Positions 53,031 through 62,261 are shown, counted from the stretch's first letter. The stretch is 64,000 nt of DNA from an uncultured Desulfobacteraceae bacterium (GCA_913060875.1 CAJXSL010000002.1:248001-312000), one strand, 5' to 3'. Translations and numbers: made by a program. The notes: generated by a model from the sequence alone, not told the origin.

Positions 53031-53300
53031 GTATATATCCGGGCCCGGAGGACCCGGCTTTGGGTTCCCCCTGGAAGGCGGGATGTTGCAATCACGAGAG
53101 ACAATAGGCGTCAGAAGACAGAATTCAGGAGCCAGAAGGATTTTGATGTCGCTTCGCTCCGTCTTTTGAAAAAAATCGATTGCGCCGAAGGCGAAAACCT
53201 TATTCTGACTTCTGGATTCTGACGCCTGAATTCCTATACGACGATTACGGCGGAGCCAATTAATTGACCTGGCCTACAGGACCAGGTTTTCTGGACCAAA
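53031..53300. repeat. 272-bp interspersed repeat, copy 2
   Basis: Same limits and orientation as 1034-1305. It is slightly diverged near the end (CAATTAATTGACCTGGCCTA) and two bases shorter. The paired motifs GGCGTCAGAA and TTCTGACGCC are intact. Confidence 0.9.
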
Positions 53301-53505
53301 CAAAATAAAGACTCCATTTTTTCATTCCCGCGTGCTATGATTTTTTGTTGACCAAGTTCGGGCGGTTTCATGGCGATGCCAACCATGACCTCAAGCCCCT
53401 CTCATCGCAGCTTAATCGCCTGCCAGGCAGACCATATGGATTGGACACCGCCATGCGGTGGCCTGAAAAAAGGCGTCTCTTGCGCCGGTTTGCGGAGACT
53501 GCGTT

Positions 53506-54024
53506 ATGCGTTTGGCCGATAACCTGCTGATCACCGGTCCACCGGGCATCGGCAAAAGCACCCTCATTCGCAGAGTTTGCGACGCCCTCGGCGACCGCCC
53601 AATCGCCGGCTTTTCAACGCGCGAAATTTGCCGCAACGGCGAACGACTGGGTTTCGAACTGGTCGGTCTGGAGGGACAAACCGCCATCCTGTCACATGTG
53701 GATGTCCAAAGCCCCTTTCGGGTTGGAAAATACGGGGTTGACATCGGGGCGTTCGAAAATTTCCTGAAAACCATTCGTTTTATTGAACCCGGCATCGAAT
53801 TGATCGTCATTGATGAGATCGGCAAAATGGAATGCTTCTCAGCCCTATTTCGCGAAATGACGCAATCGGCCCTGACGTCGGATAAAAAAGTCGTCGCGAC
53901 CGTGGCCCATCGCGGGGGGGGATTTATCGCCGAGGTCAAAGAACGCTGGGATGTCCACCTGCAGACATTGACATGGGAAAACCGGGACCACATCCTCACC
54001 GATATCATCAGCCAGCTGGTATGA
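53506..54024 (+). CDS. THEP1-type nucleoside triphosphatase
   Basis: A 172-residue P-loop NTPase of the THEP1 family. Walker A is ITGPPGIGKSTLI, Walker B ELIVIDEIGKME, and TREICRNGERLGFELV is the family loop. In other species it hydrolyses nucleoside triphosphates; a physiological role is not established. GGAG is 8 nt before the ATG. The SMUG1 gene starts 4 bp after its stop. Confidence 0.88.
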   Translation: MRLADNLLITGPPGIGKSTLIRRVCDALGDRPIAGFSTREICRNGERLGFELVGLEGQTAILSHVDVQSPFRVGKYGVDIGAFENFLKTIRFIEPGIELIVIDEIGKMECFSALFREMTQSALTSDKKVVATVAHRGGGFIAEVKERWDVHLQTLTWENRDHILTDIISQLV

Positions 54025-54027
54025 CCA

Positions 54028-54738
54028 TTGAATCTGACCACAATCACCAACCGCCTGATCAGGGATCTTGAAAAACTAAGTTTCGCCCCTCCGGTGGCGC
54101 ATGTCTACAATCCTCTGCGCTACGCCCGGAAGCCTTACGATCTATATCTGAAACGTTACGGGCAGCGACCGGTGGACATTGTTCTTGTGGGCATGAATCC
54201 GGGGCCATGGGGCATGGCGCAGACCGGTATCCCTTTTGGTGAAATTGCCGCCGTCAGGGAATGGATGGGGATCGAGGCACCCGTGGCAAAACCCGCCCGT
54301 GAACATCCCAAACGGCCGATCGAGGGATTCAACTGCACCCGCAGCGAAGTCAGCGGCCGTCGTCTGTGGGGGTGGGCACGTGAGACCTACGGAAGTCCAA
54401 AAGCCTTTTTCAGGCGCTTTTTCGTGCTCAACTACTGCCCGCTTTTGTTCATGGAAGCGGAAGGCCGGAACCGCACGCCCGACAAACTGCCTGCGGCGGA
54501 GCGCGCGCCCCTGCTGGAGGCCTGCAACCGGGCACTGGGCGATACCCTCGCCTTGCTGGCGCCGCGCTTTGCGATCGGCATCGGGGCCTTTGCCGCCAGG
54601 CAAGTGAAGGTGGTGGTTGGCGATATGGCCATCACGACCGGCCGTATCAGCCATCCAAGCCCTGCCAATCCCCGGGCCAATCGCGGCTGGAGCCGGTTGA
54701 TCGAAGAAGAACTCCGCCAGATGGGCATCGATCTGTAA
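54028..54738 (+). CDS. SMUG1-type uracil-DNA glycosylase
   Basis: A 236-residue DNA repair enzyme that removes uracil. The active-site motif GMNPGPWGMAQTGIPFGE is diagnostic of SMUG1, and the second motif is HPSPANPRANRGW. FNCTRSEVSGRRLWGW also fits. A TTG start is used; no ATG gives a better beginning. It follows THEP1 by 4 bp, so translation is probably coupled. Confidence 0.9.
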   Translation: MNLTTITNRLIRDLEKLSFAPPVAHVYNPLRYARKPYDLYLKRYGQRPVDIVLVGMNPGPWGMAQTGIPFGEIAAVREWMGIEAPVAKPAREHPKRPIEGFNCTRSEVSGRRLWGWARETYGSPKAFFRRFFVLNYCPLLFMEAEGRNRTPDKLPAAERAPLLEACNRALGDTLALLAPRFAIGIGAFAARQVKVVVGDMAITTGRISHPSPANPRANRGWSRLIEEELRQMGIDL

Positions 54739-54740
54739 AA

Positions 54741-55535
54741 TCAAGCGTTGATCATTTTTTGAAGCATTTCCCGGCTGCGGACGAGATCGCTGCGCTCAGG
54801 CGTAAAAATTTCCAGCGTCATGGTTTCGTCATAATCGATGTTGCGAAGGGCTTTGATGAGGGCTTTGAAATCGATGCCGCCGTCTCCAACCGCCAGGTGT
54901 TCGTCACGCTGGCCCCCATTGTCGCTGATGTGGACATGTTGAATCCGCTTGCCGAACCGGCGGATAAACGCCAGGATGCACGCCATGCCACGGCCGTCGA
55001 TAAAGGCATGGCCCACATCCAGCGTCATGGCCAGCTGCGGCCACCGCTCAAATACCACGTCAAAATCATCCGGGGTGGTAAACGGGGTCAGACGTGCGAA
55101 GAGGTTTTCCAGGCAAATGCGACATTTACTCTTCTCCCCTCGAAGAGCTACCGCCGCGATGCTTTCCATGGCGTAACGCCGGGCCATTTCCGGCACGCTG
55201 CGGGCCAGGCCGCCCACAAAACTGGGGTGCAGGACGACTTTCCGGGCGCCGAGTTCCTGGGCGACGGCAAACGAATTCAGCAGTTCTTCCCGTGAGGCCT
55301 GACGGATACTTGGCGTCAGATCCGCCGTGTGGATAAAGGTGGGCAGGTGGCAGATCAAATCCATGCCGTAGTGATCGAGTGTCTGGCGAATGGCTGAATG
55401 CTGCTCCCTGAGGCCTGTATAATGTGCTTCCGGAGCGTCCATGGCCAGTTCCAGGTAATCAAACCCCAGCGAACCGATGGCATGGATTTCATCGATCACC
55501 GGACGAATCGGAAAATTCATAGCACCGTAGCGCAT
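54741..55535 (-). CDS. sugar phosphate isomerase/epimerase-like TIM barrel protein
   Basis: A 264-residue xylose-isomerase-like barrel. Metal ligands are in CLENLFARLTPF, MTLDVGHAFIDG, IQHVHISDNGG and LEIFTPERSDL. Members act on sugars or as endonuclease IV relatives; the substrate cannot be read here. AGGGG precedes the start. Its end meets the SMUG1 gene with 2 bp between stops. Confidence 0.85.
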   Translation of the reverse strand: MRYGAMNFPIRPVIDEIHAIGSLGFDYLELAMDAPEAHYTGLREQHSAIRQTLDHYGMDLICHLPTFIHTADLTPSIRQASREELLNSFAVAQELGARKVVLHPSFVGGLARSVPEMARRYAMESIAAVALRGEKSKCRICLENLFARLTPFTTPDDFDVVFERWPQLAMTLDVGHAFIDGRGMACILAFIRRFGKRIQHVHISDNGGQRDEHLAVGDGGIDFKALIKALRNIDYDETMTLEIFTPERSDLVRSREMLQKMINA

Positions 55536-55721
55536 CGGTAAAAACCCCTTTCATGCCGGATAATGACAAACCTGCTGCTGTTGAGTAGCCCAAATTGCCC
55601 TGACGTGCCTTTGGATCCAGTATAAGCCATCTCAAAATTAGGGTTATCGTTCGAGATCAAGGCGTGGCCGAAGGTCAACCTCGCAGACATACTCAAGTAG
55701 GTCGAGGACTTGAGACAAGGG

Positions 55722-55773
55722 CACAACGCCGATATCGGGCGAAAAAGCTTTTTTGAGATAGCTTCTAATCTTT
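55722..55773. repeat. short interspersed repeat, shared with 3466-3512
   Basis: GGGCACAACGCCGATATCGG and GCGAAAAAGCTTTTTTGAGA match the block at 3466-3512. The right end overlaps the last codons of the Nudix gene. Confidence 0.6.
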
Positions 55774-56628
55774 TCCGGAGAGATAGTCGGCCCCCAAATG
55801 CTTCTCGACGACAGTTCCCATTTCCGGATCGGGTGGCACAAACCCGAAGACACGCTGAAGAAAACTCATGGTAATGCGATAGGTCGCCCCCCAAAGAAAT
55901 TCAGTCCCCTGAAACGTATGACACCGAAAGGCGGGGAAAAGGCCCATATCGCCCCCATCTTCCCCATGGGCGCCCTGGGATTTGATTTTCAACTGCAGCC
56001 CGAGATAGTTGGCGGGCGCCAGCAAATCCCGCAGGGGAATTCGGACAACCTCGGCCACTTCCCAGTTGGGGAAAAAATGCCGCTGCCGCCCGACCCACCC
56101 CACCAAGGGGTAAATGATGCGCCGGAACATCACCAGGCGTTCGGGCGGTAAAACGCCCTGGAAGCCAACCCCCAGGGGATTCAGCCGCATTTCTTCGAGA
56201 CCTTCCCGCAGGGCCGTGGCCAACAGGAGTCGCAAACGCGGCAGGCTCCGAGGGGCCTGACGTTGCCAAAATGGGCGATATTCCCAATACTGCATGGGCC
56301 CCAGGGGTAGCCCCAGCAAGCCTGCCAGCAAACGATCGATACGGGGCGCGATCCCGCCCCCGGGGCAGCAAATATCGCCGGGCTGAAGAACTTTGGCGGA
56401 ACGTTTGTTGAGAATGACGCAGGGCTCCAAAGGACGGCCGGAAGCGGTACGCTGCATCCCCAGTAAAAAAAAGACAACGGACAAACCATTGTTAATGGGG
56501 TGGCCATCTTCCCATAGGGGCTGCGGATTGGCCGCTGCATGCAAAGAATGTTGAATGTGGTGTTGAAGACCTTTGGGATCATCCAGAAGGGCATTCAGCG
56601 ATAAGGGCGGTGACGGTTGAAGCATCAT
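55765..56628 (-). CDS. Nudix-like (CoA pyrophosphatase-type) protein with split box
   Basis: A 287-residue protein. The Nudix features are ILNKRSAKVLQPGDICCPGG and ATALREGLEEMRLNPLGVGF, with the metal-binding REGLEEM kept. Between PGGG and REGLEE there are about 45 extra residues, so the box is not contiguous as in normal Nudix enzymes. The LxxPGG and REx2EE match CoA pyrophosphatases. Its ATG overlaps the stop of the upstream TPR gene (one base), so both are co-translated. Confidence 0.7.
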   Translation of the reverse strand: MMLQPSPPLSLNALLDDPKGLQHHIQHSLHAAANPQPLWEDGHPINNGLSVVFFLLGMQRTASGRPLEPCVILNKRSAKVLQPGDICCPGGGIAPRIDRLLAGLLGLPLGPMQYWEYRPFWQRQAPRSLPRLRLLLATALREGLEEMRLNPLGVGFQGVLPPERLVMFRRIIYPLVGWVGRQRHFFPNWEVAEVVRIPLRDLLAPANYLGLQLKIKSQGAHGEDGGDMGLFPAFRCHTFQGTEFLWGATYRITMSFLQRVFGFVPPDPEMGTVVEKHLGADYLSGKD

Positions 56629-57509
56629 CAGGATTGTATTTCCCGGCCGTGTCGTTTTAAAAGTTGGCAGGCTTTCGTGAATCCCAGGCGGCAGGCCGCC
56701 TCGGCATCCTGGAAGGCCTCATCCACATGTCCCTTTTGGAAGAGGATCCGCCCCCGGTTGTAGAGGGCCCAGCCGTTTTCAGGTCTCAAGGCCAGTGATT
56801 GGTTGAGGTATTCCAGGCTGGTTTCGTATTGGTTGCGGCGCAAATAGATCCACCCCAGGTTGTCGTAGGCATAACTGTAGCGGGGATTCAGCTCAATGGT
56901 GGTTTCGAAAGCCCGGATGGCTTCCGCCTCCCGGCCGGTTTTCACTAAAGCCCGGCCCCGCCAGAAATGGGCTTCGTAACTGTCCGGGCGGGCGGCGATG
57001 GCTTTATCCAGTTCACGCAGGGCTTCGGCGTAGGCTTCCTTTTTCACCAGAGATCGGCCCCGCCGCAAATGCCGGTCTTTTTCCGCCCGCGAGGAAAAAG
57101 GACCGCCGGCCAGGTAGCGGGCCACCGCATCTTCGATTTTTTCGATAACAGGGGCCAGGCGCAAACCGGACCAATCGATGGTGGCCGAGCGCATCCCGGT
57201 CACCAGCGACACCCCCCCGACACCGATCGCAACGATACAGACAATCACAAATACGGCGGCCAGGGTATCGCGCCCGGTTGACAGCCGGGGTTCAAAAAAA
57301 GCCTTGCCTGCAGTGGCGCCCTGCGGATACCGCTCCGCAGGAGTTTTACGGGGTTGCGCCTGTTTACGGTCCGGCATCAACCGCCCTGTGTATTGATCGA
57401 GCACCACCGTACGGTTGCAGTGGGTGCAGGTCAGCCGCCGGGGCGATGTTGTCGGCGGACCGGGCTCGACAGGCATTTCTTTATGGCAAAAAGGACACTC
57501 AAGCAACAT
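56628..57509 (-). CDS. zinc-ribbon, single-helix TPR protein
   Basis: A 293-residue protein. The N-terminal zinc ribbon (CPFC ... CTHC, about 5-30) is followed by one membrane helix (LAAVFVIVCIVAIGVGGVSL, about 82-105) and about four TPR units (AYAEALRELDKAIAARPDSY, EAEAIRAFETTIELNPRYSY, NQYETSLEYLNQSLALRPEN). It is a scaffold-type protein. Start 57509 is used because the frame upstream has no family similarity. Confidence 0.8.
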   Translation of the reverse strand: MLLECPFCHKEMPVEPGPPTTSPRRLTCTHCNRTVVLDQYTGRLMPDRKQAQPRKTPAERYPQGATAGKAFFEPRLSTGRDTLAAVFVIVCIVAIGVGGVSLVTGMRSATIDWSGLRLAPVIEKIEDAVARYLAGGPFSSRAEKDRHLRRGRSLVKKEAYAEALRELDKAIAARPDSYEAHFWRGRALVKTGREAEAIRAFETTIELNPRYSYAYDNLGWIYLRRNQYETSLEYLNQSLALRPENGWALYNRGRILFQKGHVDEAFQDAEAACRLGFTKACQLLKRHGREIQS

Positions 57510-57619
57510 GGCAAGTCCATCGATTAAAAAGAGAATATCGGTTTCTGTCCTTGCAATCAGGTCTTTAAGTATACCTATCCGGATCCAGTTTGTCACCATT
57601 GTGTGCGGCTGGGGATTTT

Positions 57620-57891
57620 GTATATATCCGGGCCCGGAGGACCCGGCTTTGGGTTCCCCCTAGAAGGGGGGATGCTCCAATCGCGAGAAACAATAGGCGT
57701 CAGAAGACAGAATTCAGGAGCCAGGAGGATTTTGATGTCGCTTCGCTCCGTCTTTTGAAAAAGATCGAAGGAGCCGAAGGCGAAAACCTTATTCTGACTT
57801 CTGGATTCTGACGCCTGAATTCCTAGACGACGATTACGGCCGAGCCAATTATCTCTGACCTGGCCCAGAGGACCAGGTTTTCTGGACCAAA
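57620..57891. repeat. 272-bp interspersed repeat, copy 3
   Basis: Same limits and orientation as 1034-1305, with scattered substitutions (for example AAGGAGCCG for AATGCGCCG). It sits 110 bp upstream of the TPR gene start, on the side of its promoter. Confidence 0.9.
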
Positions 57892-57960
57892 TAAATATTG
57901 TCCGTCCATAAATGGTAGGTTTTGGTTCCCGGCAAGGCCCGACCGCGTTTTACCGCTCCG

Positions 57961-58032
57961 CGGGATATTATCCCGCTTGACAGGATATTATCCCGCTTGA
58001 CGGGATATTATCCCGATAGACGGGATTTCCCG
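57961..58032. repeat. tandem palindromes at 20-bp period
   Basis: CGGGATATTATCCCG begins at 57961 and 58001; at 57981 the first base pair is changed (CAGGATATTATCCCG), and a shortened CGGGATTTCCCG begins at 58021. The exact 20-bp spacing, about two helix turns, places all copies on one face of DNA, as for cooperative protein binding. The TetR gene starts 284 bp downstream. Confidence 0.75.
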
Positions 58033-58276
58033 TCTGATCTATTCCGAACGGAGGGTGTCAACCGGAGGAATAGTCCGCTATTGCGAGGATTGAAAACGAG
58101 GAAGAACGCCGCCAGGGGCCGAAAGATGCCATTTGTGGATGGGCACTCAATAATTCCGCCAATGACGCTGCATGTAAAAAGCAAACGGCCGTTGGACCGA
58201 GGCACACGCCGCTTGTCCATTAGAAATCGCTGACGGCAAAATCGCTTGACAAAAGGCATCATACTCCATAAAAAAA

Positions 58277-58297
58277 GGACCGGTCGGTATTTTTTAA
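58277..58297. promoter_or_regulatory. probable TetR operator, upstream of tetR
   Basis: GGACCGGTCGGTATTTTTTA (20 of 21 bases) lies 19 bp before the TetR start. The same motif, inverted and with two changes, lies before the aminotransferase gene at 58948-58969. GACCGGTC is itself palindromic. Confidence 0.6.
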
Positions 58298-58315
58298 CAA
58301 GGAGCGCAAACAGCC

Positions 58316-58915
58316 ATGCCGGACAAAGGTGCCCGAACCCGTCGCAAAATCACCCACGCCGCCCTGCAGCTGTTTTCCATCAAGGGATATTTCCACACGT
58401 CCATCAGCGACATCCTCAACGCCACGGCTTTGACCAAAGGCGGACTCTACTGCCATTTCAACAGCAAAGAAGACATCTGGTATGCGGTCTATGATGAAGC
58501 CGTGGGCATCTGGCGGGATATCGTATTCGAAGACATGCGGGGCATCGAAAATCCCCTGAACCGTATTGACCGGACCTGCGACAATGTTCTCCAGCGCTAC
58601 CTGGCCGAGGATACCTTTGACGGCGGCTGTTTTTTCGTCAATATGCTGGTGGAATTGTCCGGGCAGTCCGCCAGCATGAGCCGGCATATCCGTAAGGGGT
58701 TCATTGGTTTTTCCAAGTTGTTCCAATCCTGGCTGGCCGAAGCCGAGCAATGCGGGTTGTTGCGGCAGGGCCTGGATTTCAAGGATGTGGCCAACTTCCT
58801 GGTGATTGCTCTCAACGGGGCCGCAACCCTCTACGTATCCAGCCGGGATAAAACCGTATTGCAGCAAACCGCCGGCCAGCTTCAGTTTTACATTCAACAG
58901 TTGCAAAGCACTTAG
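58316..58915 (+). CDS. TetR-family transcriptional regulator
   Basis: A 199-residue repressor. The N-terminal helix-turn-helix spans about 8-55 (RRKITHAALQLFSIKGYFHT, SISDILNATALTKGGLYCHF). The ligand domain contains several aromatic residues and a Cys-Gly-Gly-like GGCFF. AAGGAG is 13 nt before the ATG. It is followed after 73 bp by the aminotransferase gene, whose upstream region has the same operator. Confidence 0.92.
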   Translation: MPDKGARTRRKITHAALQLFSIKGYFHTSISDILNATALTKGGLYCHFNSKEDIWYAVYDEAVGIWRDIVFEDMRGIENPLNRIDRTCDNVLQRYLAEDTFDGGCFFVNMLVELSGQSASMSRHIRKGFIGFSKLFQSWLAEAEQCGLLRQGLDFKDVANFLVIALNGAATLYVSSRDKTVLQQTAGQLQFYIQQLQST

Positions 58916-58947
58916 GGCCGGCAAGAACCCAATGGAAAACGGGTGGT

Positions 58948-58969
58948 TTAAAAAAATACCAACCGGTCT
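58948..58969. promoter_or_regulatory. probable TetR operator, upstream of the aminotransferase
   Basis: TTAAAAAAATACCAACCGGT, with CT after it, is the inverted form of 58277-58297. It is 20 bp before the aminotransferase start, overlapping where RNA polymerase or early RNA would be. Confidence 0.6.
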
Positions 58970-58988
58970 TTATTAAAAAGGAGTCGCC

Positions 58989-60248
58989 ATGAGATTCGCA
59001 CATCTTCTCGCCAGCCGCACCCGGCACATGTCGCGCAGTGCCATTCGGGAAATCCTTAAAGTTGCCTCCCAGCCGGGGATTGTTTCCCTGGCGGGCGGGA
59101 TTCCGGCCCCGGCCAGCTTCCCCCTGGACCTGATCGAAGATTTGTGCCAGCGGGTCATGCGCCAATACGGTGATCAGGCTTTTCAATACGGTCTGACCGA
59201 GGGCTTCATGCCTTTGCGGCAGGCACTGGCACCCCATCTTGCCGGTCGCGGCATTCATACATCAGGCGAAACGATCCTTATCACCAGCGGCTCCCAGGGC
59301 GTGCTGGATGCCATCGGCAAAATCCTGATCTCCCCCGGGGAAACCGTGGCGCTGGAATCACCGACTTACCTGGGGGCCCTGCAGGCCTTTACCCCCTATC
59401 AACCACGGTATGCGGCGATCGATTGCGATGACCAGGGTGTGAAACCGGAAGCATTGGAACGGGTGCTGACCGAAAACCACGTAAAATTTGTTTACCTGGT
59501 TCCCACCTTTCAGAATCCCTCCGGCCGCACCCTGCCCCTGGAAAGGCGGCAGGCCATCGCCCGTCTGCTCAGACGACATGAGGCGCTCTTGATCGAAGAC
59601 GACCCTTACAGCGATCTGCGCTATGAAGGCCAGGCCCTGCCGCCCATCAAATCGCTGGCACCCGAACACGTTGTCTACATCGGAACCCTTTCCAAGGTGT
59701 TTGCCCCCGGCCTGCGCATTGGCTATTGCGTTGCGCCGGAACCCATCCGCAATTGGCTGGTCCTCGTGAAGCAGGGCGTCGACCTTCATACCAGTACCTT
59801 CAACCAGGCCCTGGCCGCCGCTTATCTGGAAGGCGGCCATCTGGAGCGTCACCTGCCCCGTATACTCTCGTTATACAAACCTCGAAAGGAAACCATGCTG
59901 GCGGCGCTGGAACGGTATCTGCCATCGGATTTCCACTGGTCACGACCGGAGGGCGGCATGTTTGTGTGGGTCGAGGGGCCGCCCGGCAGCGATATGGCGG
60001 AAATTTATCGGAAGGCCGTGAATCGAAAGGTGGCTTTCGTGCCCGGGCATTTCTTTTTTGCCCAATCCGAGAAGGGCCTGCAGACCATGCGGCTCAACTT
60101 CACCATGCCCGATGCGCTGGAAATCGATTGGGCGATCCGGACCCTGGGCGAAATCATGGCTGAAAACGCCGTTCGGCCGCAGGTGTTGTCGTCAGGGGGC
60201 CGCAAAGGGCGCCAGGATGCGCCCCGTGCTGGCGTCGAGGTTTTTTAA
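58989..60248 (+). CDS. PLP-dependent class I/II aminotransferase
   Basis: A 419-residue fold-type I enzyme resembling 2-aminoadipate/aromatic aminotransferases of the LysN or MocR-tail kind, without a DNA-binding domain. PLP lysine is in GTLSKVFAPGLRIGY (about 236); FVYLVPTFQNPSGRTLP, LLIEDDPYSDLRYEG and RPEGGMFVWVEG are typical. It would transfer an amino group between an amino acid and 2-oxoglutarate; amino acid unknown. AAGGAG precedes the start. The last 57 bp overlap the convergent TolC-like gene. Confidence 0.88.
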   Translation: MRFAHLLASRTRHMSRSAIREILKVASQPGIVSLAGGIPAPASFPLDLIEDLCQRVMRQYGDQAFQYGLTEGFMPLRQALAPHLAGRGIHTSGETILITSGSQGVLDAIGKILISPGETVALESPTYLGALQAFTPYQPRYAAIDCDDQGVKPEALERVLTENHVKFVYLVPTFQNPSGRTLPLERRQAIARLLRRHEALLIEDDPYSDLRYEGQALPPIKSLAPEHVVYIGTLSKVFAPGLRIGYCVAPEPIRNWLVLVKQGVDLHTSTFNQALAAAYLEGGHLERHLPRILSLYKPRKETMLAALERYLPSDFHWSRPEGGMFVWVEGPPGSDMAEIYRKAVNRKVAFVPGHFFFAQSEKGLQTMRLNFTMPDALEIDWAIRTLGEIMAENAVRPQVLSSGGRKGRQDAPRAGVEVF

Positions 60249-61604
60249 GGTCTGGCGGAGCCCGACCCGGGCCAGTGCCAGGCGGCTTTGGGCCTGATTC
60301 AAATCCCGCTGGGCCTCGTTCAGCCGCACCAGGGAAGCCTGACCGGCCTGGTATTCCTTTTCCACCAAGTCCCGGTTCTCCAGCACCAGGGCCGCGTTCC
60401 GGCGTTGCAGTTCAAGCTCGTACTGGGCGGTTTTGACATTGGTCACGGCCTCCTGGACATCAGCAGATGCCTGAATCTTCACCGCCGCCAGATTTTCCGC
60501 CGCCTCCTTCTGCTGGAACCTGGATTCCGCCAGCTGAGCCCGGCGTTCGCCACCGGAATAAAGGCGATAGGTCAGATAAAGCCCCACCGTGTTGCCAAAG
60601 TCATCCCCTCCGAAACGGGCGGAATTGGCCCGTTCGCCATCCACGGACCCGGCCAGCTGCATGGTGGGATAGAACTGCGAACGGGCAATACCGACACCGG
60701 CTTCGGTCTGATTGAGGACCGATTCGCTTTGCTGGATATCCGGCCGATTTTTCAAGGCATAGTCCAGATGCACCACCGGGTCCGGCGGTGCCATCTCCTT
60801 TTCGGTCTCCCGTTCCAGGCTGGCCAGATCGATCCCGGGCGGCAGGACGGCATCCGGGACCCCCATCAGGGCGGCCAGACCGACCAGGGCAAGCTGATAT
60901 TCCCGCTGGAAATCGTTGCGTGAAGACCGTGCCGCGTTGACCAGGATTTCAAAATTCAGCATATCGCTCAAGGATCCGGTCCCCACCCGGTAGCGAGCTT
61001 TGGCTTCTTCCAGCTGACGCTGGTTGAAGGCTTCATCGGCATCGGCAATGGCGATGTTCTTGCGTGCCAGTTGGGCGATGTAGTAGCTGTCCGCCACCGA
61101 AGAGAGCAGAAGCCGCCGGGACTCGAGCAGTGCGGCCTGGCTGGCATCTTCGCCATAGGTTGCCAGTGCATTGTTGAAATGCCGACGAAAACCGTCAAAC
61201 ACGATCCATCGGGCCACCAGACTGGCGCGGTAGTAATCTTCCGGGTTGTCCACGGAGGCATTGGGATCGAAAAGACGCAGCTGGTCCAATTGGGCTTCTT
61301 CCGCACTGTTGGACAAGTCCACGCGTGAGGCCGACCCTTCGGCATCCAGGGTCGGCCAATAGGCGGCTTCGGCCTGACGCACCCTTTCACTGGCCTGACG
61401 AACCCGCTCGGCCGCGGCCATCAGGCTGGGGCTGCTGGCCAGAGCAATGCGTTGCGCGGTTTCCAGGTCCAGCACCTCAAGTTGCGGAAGCATCGCCACA
61501 TCAAACGTTTCCGCTACAACCGGATCTGTTTCGGCGAGGCTTTCTACCGTGGAAACAAATAGGGTCAAACAGACAATGATTGCATAGGCCATAAACGTTC
61601 GCAT
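60192..61604 (-). CDS. TolC-family outer membrane efflux protein
   Basis: A 470-residue protein with signal peptide (MAYAIIVCLTLFVSTVESLA) and the two repeated OEP domains with long coiled-coil helices (ALASSPSLMAAAERVRQASE, QADEAFNQRQLEEAKARYRV-like IADADEAFNQRQLEEAKARY, then YQAGQASLVRLNEAQRDLNQ). It forms the outer channel of a tripartite exporter. No inner-membrane pump or fusion protein is adjacent. Start 61604 has GAGGA nearby. The MarR gene precedes it by 132 bp on the same strand. Confidence 0.88.
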   Translation of the reverse strand: MRTFMAYAIIVCLTLFVSTVESLAETDPVVAETFDVAMLPQLEVLDLETAQRIALASSPSLMAAAERVRQASERVRQAEAAYWPTLDAEGSASRVDLSNSAEEAQLDQLRLFDPNASVDNPEDYYRASLVARWIVFDGFRRHFNNALATYGEDASQAALLESRRLLLSSVADSYYIAQLARKNIAIADADEAFNQRQLEEAKARYRVGTGSLSDMLNFEILVNAARSSRNDFQREYQLALVGLAALMGVPDAVLPPGIDLASLERETEKEMAPPDPVVHLDYALKNRPDIQQSESVLNQTEAGVGIARSQFYPTMQLAGSVDGERANSARFGGDDFGNTVGLYLTYRLYSGGERRAQLAESRFQQKEAAENLAAVKIQASADVQEAVTNVKTAQYELELQRRNAALVLENRDLVEKEYQAGQASLVRLNEAQRDLNQAQSRLALARVGLRQTLKNLDASTGRILAPFAAP

Positions 61605-61736
61605 AGTTCCTCGACATTCCATCGGTTTAGGGTTTGCGATCAAAGTGAGGCGCCTCCTGCAGAGGTGGCGTGTTCAAATCGGAGCTAAAAAGCTCAGTTG
61701 GCCATTAACGGCAGGCTTTTTTCCGGTGGATGATCT

Positions 61737-62240
61737 TCAAGCTTCCGTCGGGGGTTTTGAATCGTGTCCCGATTCTTCGGCATCGAGTACCTGTTTGATG
61801 CGCTTGAGCACCTCACACCACATAAGTGTCGTCTCCTCGCCGGCTTTTTCCACCAGATTCTCGAATGCGGCCAGCAGGTCTTCGTTGAGGCGCTCAAAAT
61901 CCTTTTGCACCGCCGGCGCGATACGCACATCCATGCGGCGGCGGTCCCTTGGGTTGGGCTCCCGTGTAAGGGCGCCCTTCTCCACCAGCCGCTCCACCAT
62001 GGCCGAAGCCGAAGGGGCCGACACACCCAAGAGAGCCGCCAGTTCCGAAATGGACACCTGACCGCGTTTTTGAATCAGCATAAGGGCATGCATCTGATTA
62101 ACCGACAACTCTCCGCAGATGCTGTTTTTCCCTTCAGCGGCCAGTACCTGAGCCACATTACGGTCGACAAAATCACGGATCGACCGTCCGGTAGTAAATA
62201 TATAGCGGGCCTGTTCCGCCAGGGTGTATTGTACCATCAA
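61737..62240 (-). CDS. MarR-family regulator
   Basis: A 167-residue winged-helix protein. LMLIQKRGQVSISELAALLG and VSAPSASAMVERLVEKGALT form the recognition part, and REPNPRDRRRMDVRIAP is the wing with its Asp-Arg-Arg pattern. It likely represses the TolC-like gene and itself. A second ATG at 62237 could also be the start. Confidence 0.92.
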   Translation of the reverse strand: MMVQYTLAEQARYIFTTGRSIRDFVDRNVAQVLAAEGKNSICGELSVNQMHALMLIQKRGQVSISELAALLGVSAPSASAMVERLVEKGALTREPNPRDRRRMDVRIAPAVQKDFERLNEDLLAAFENLVEKAGEETTLMWCEVLKRIKQVLDAEESGHDSKPPTEA

Positions 62241-62261
62241 AGATAGTCCTGTTAAATGTTT

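Noticed and set aside
55517-55894. 125-codon minus-strand frame
   Set aside because: Overlaps the TIM-barrel promoter region, the short repeat and the Nudix gene; it reads repeat DNA.
57961-58032. Could the 20-bp units be a CRISPR array
   Set aside because: Units are directly adjacent with 5-bp identical or near-identical gaps and no unique spacers; no cas genes are present.
57922-58233. 103-codon plus-strand frame upstream of the TetR gene
   Set aside because: It crosses the tandem palindromes, has no ribosome site and no family similarity.
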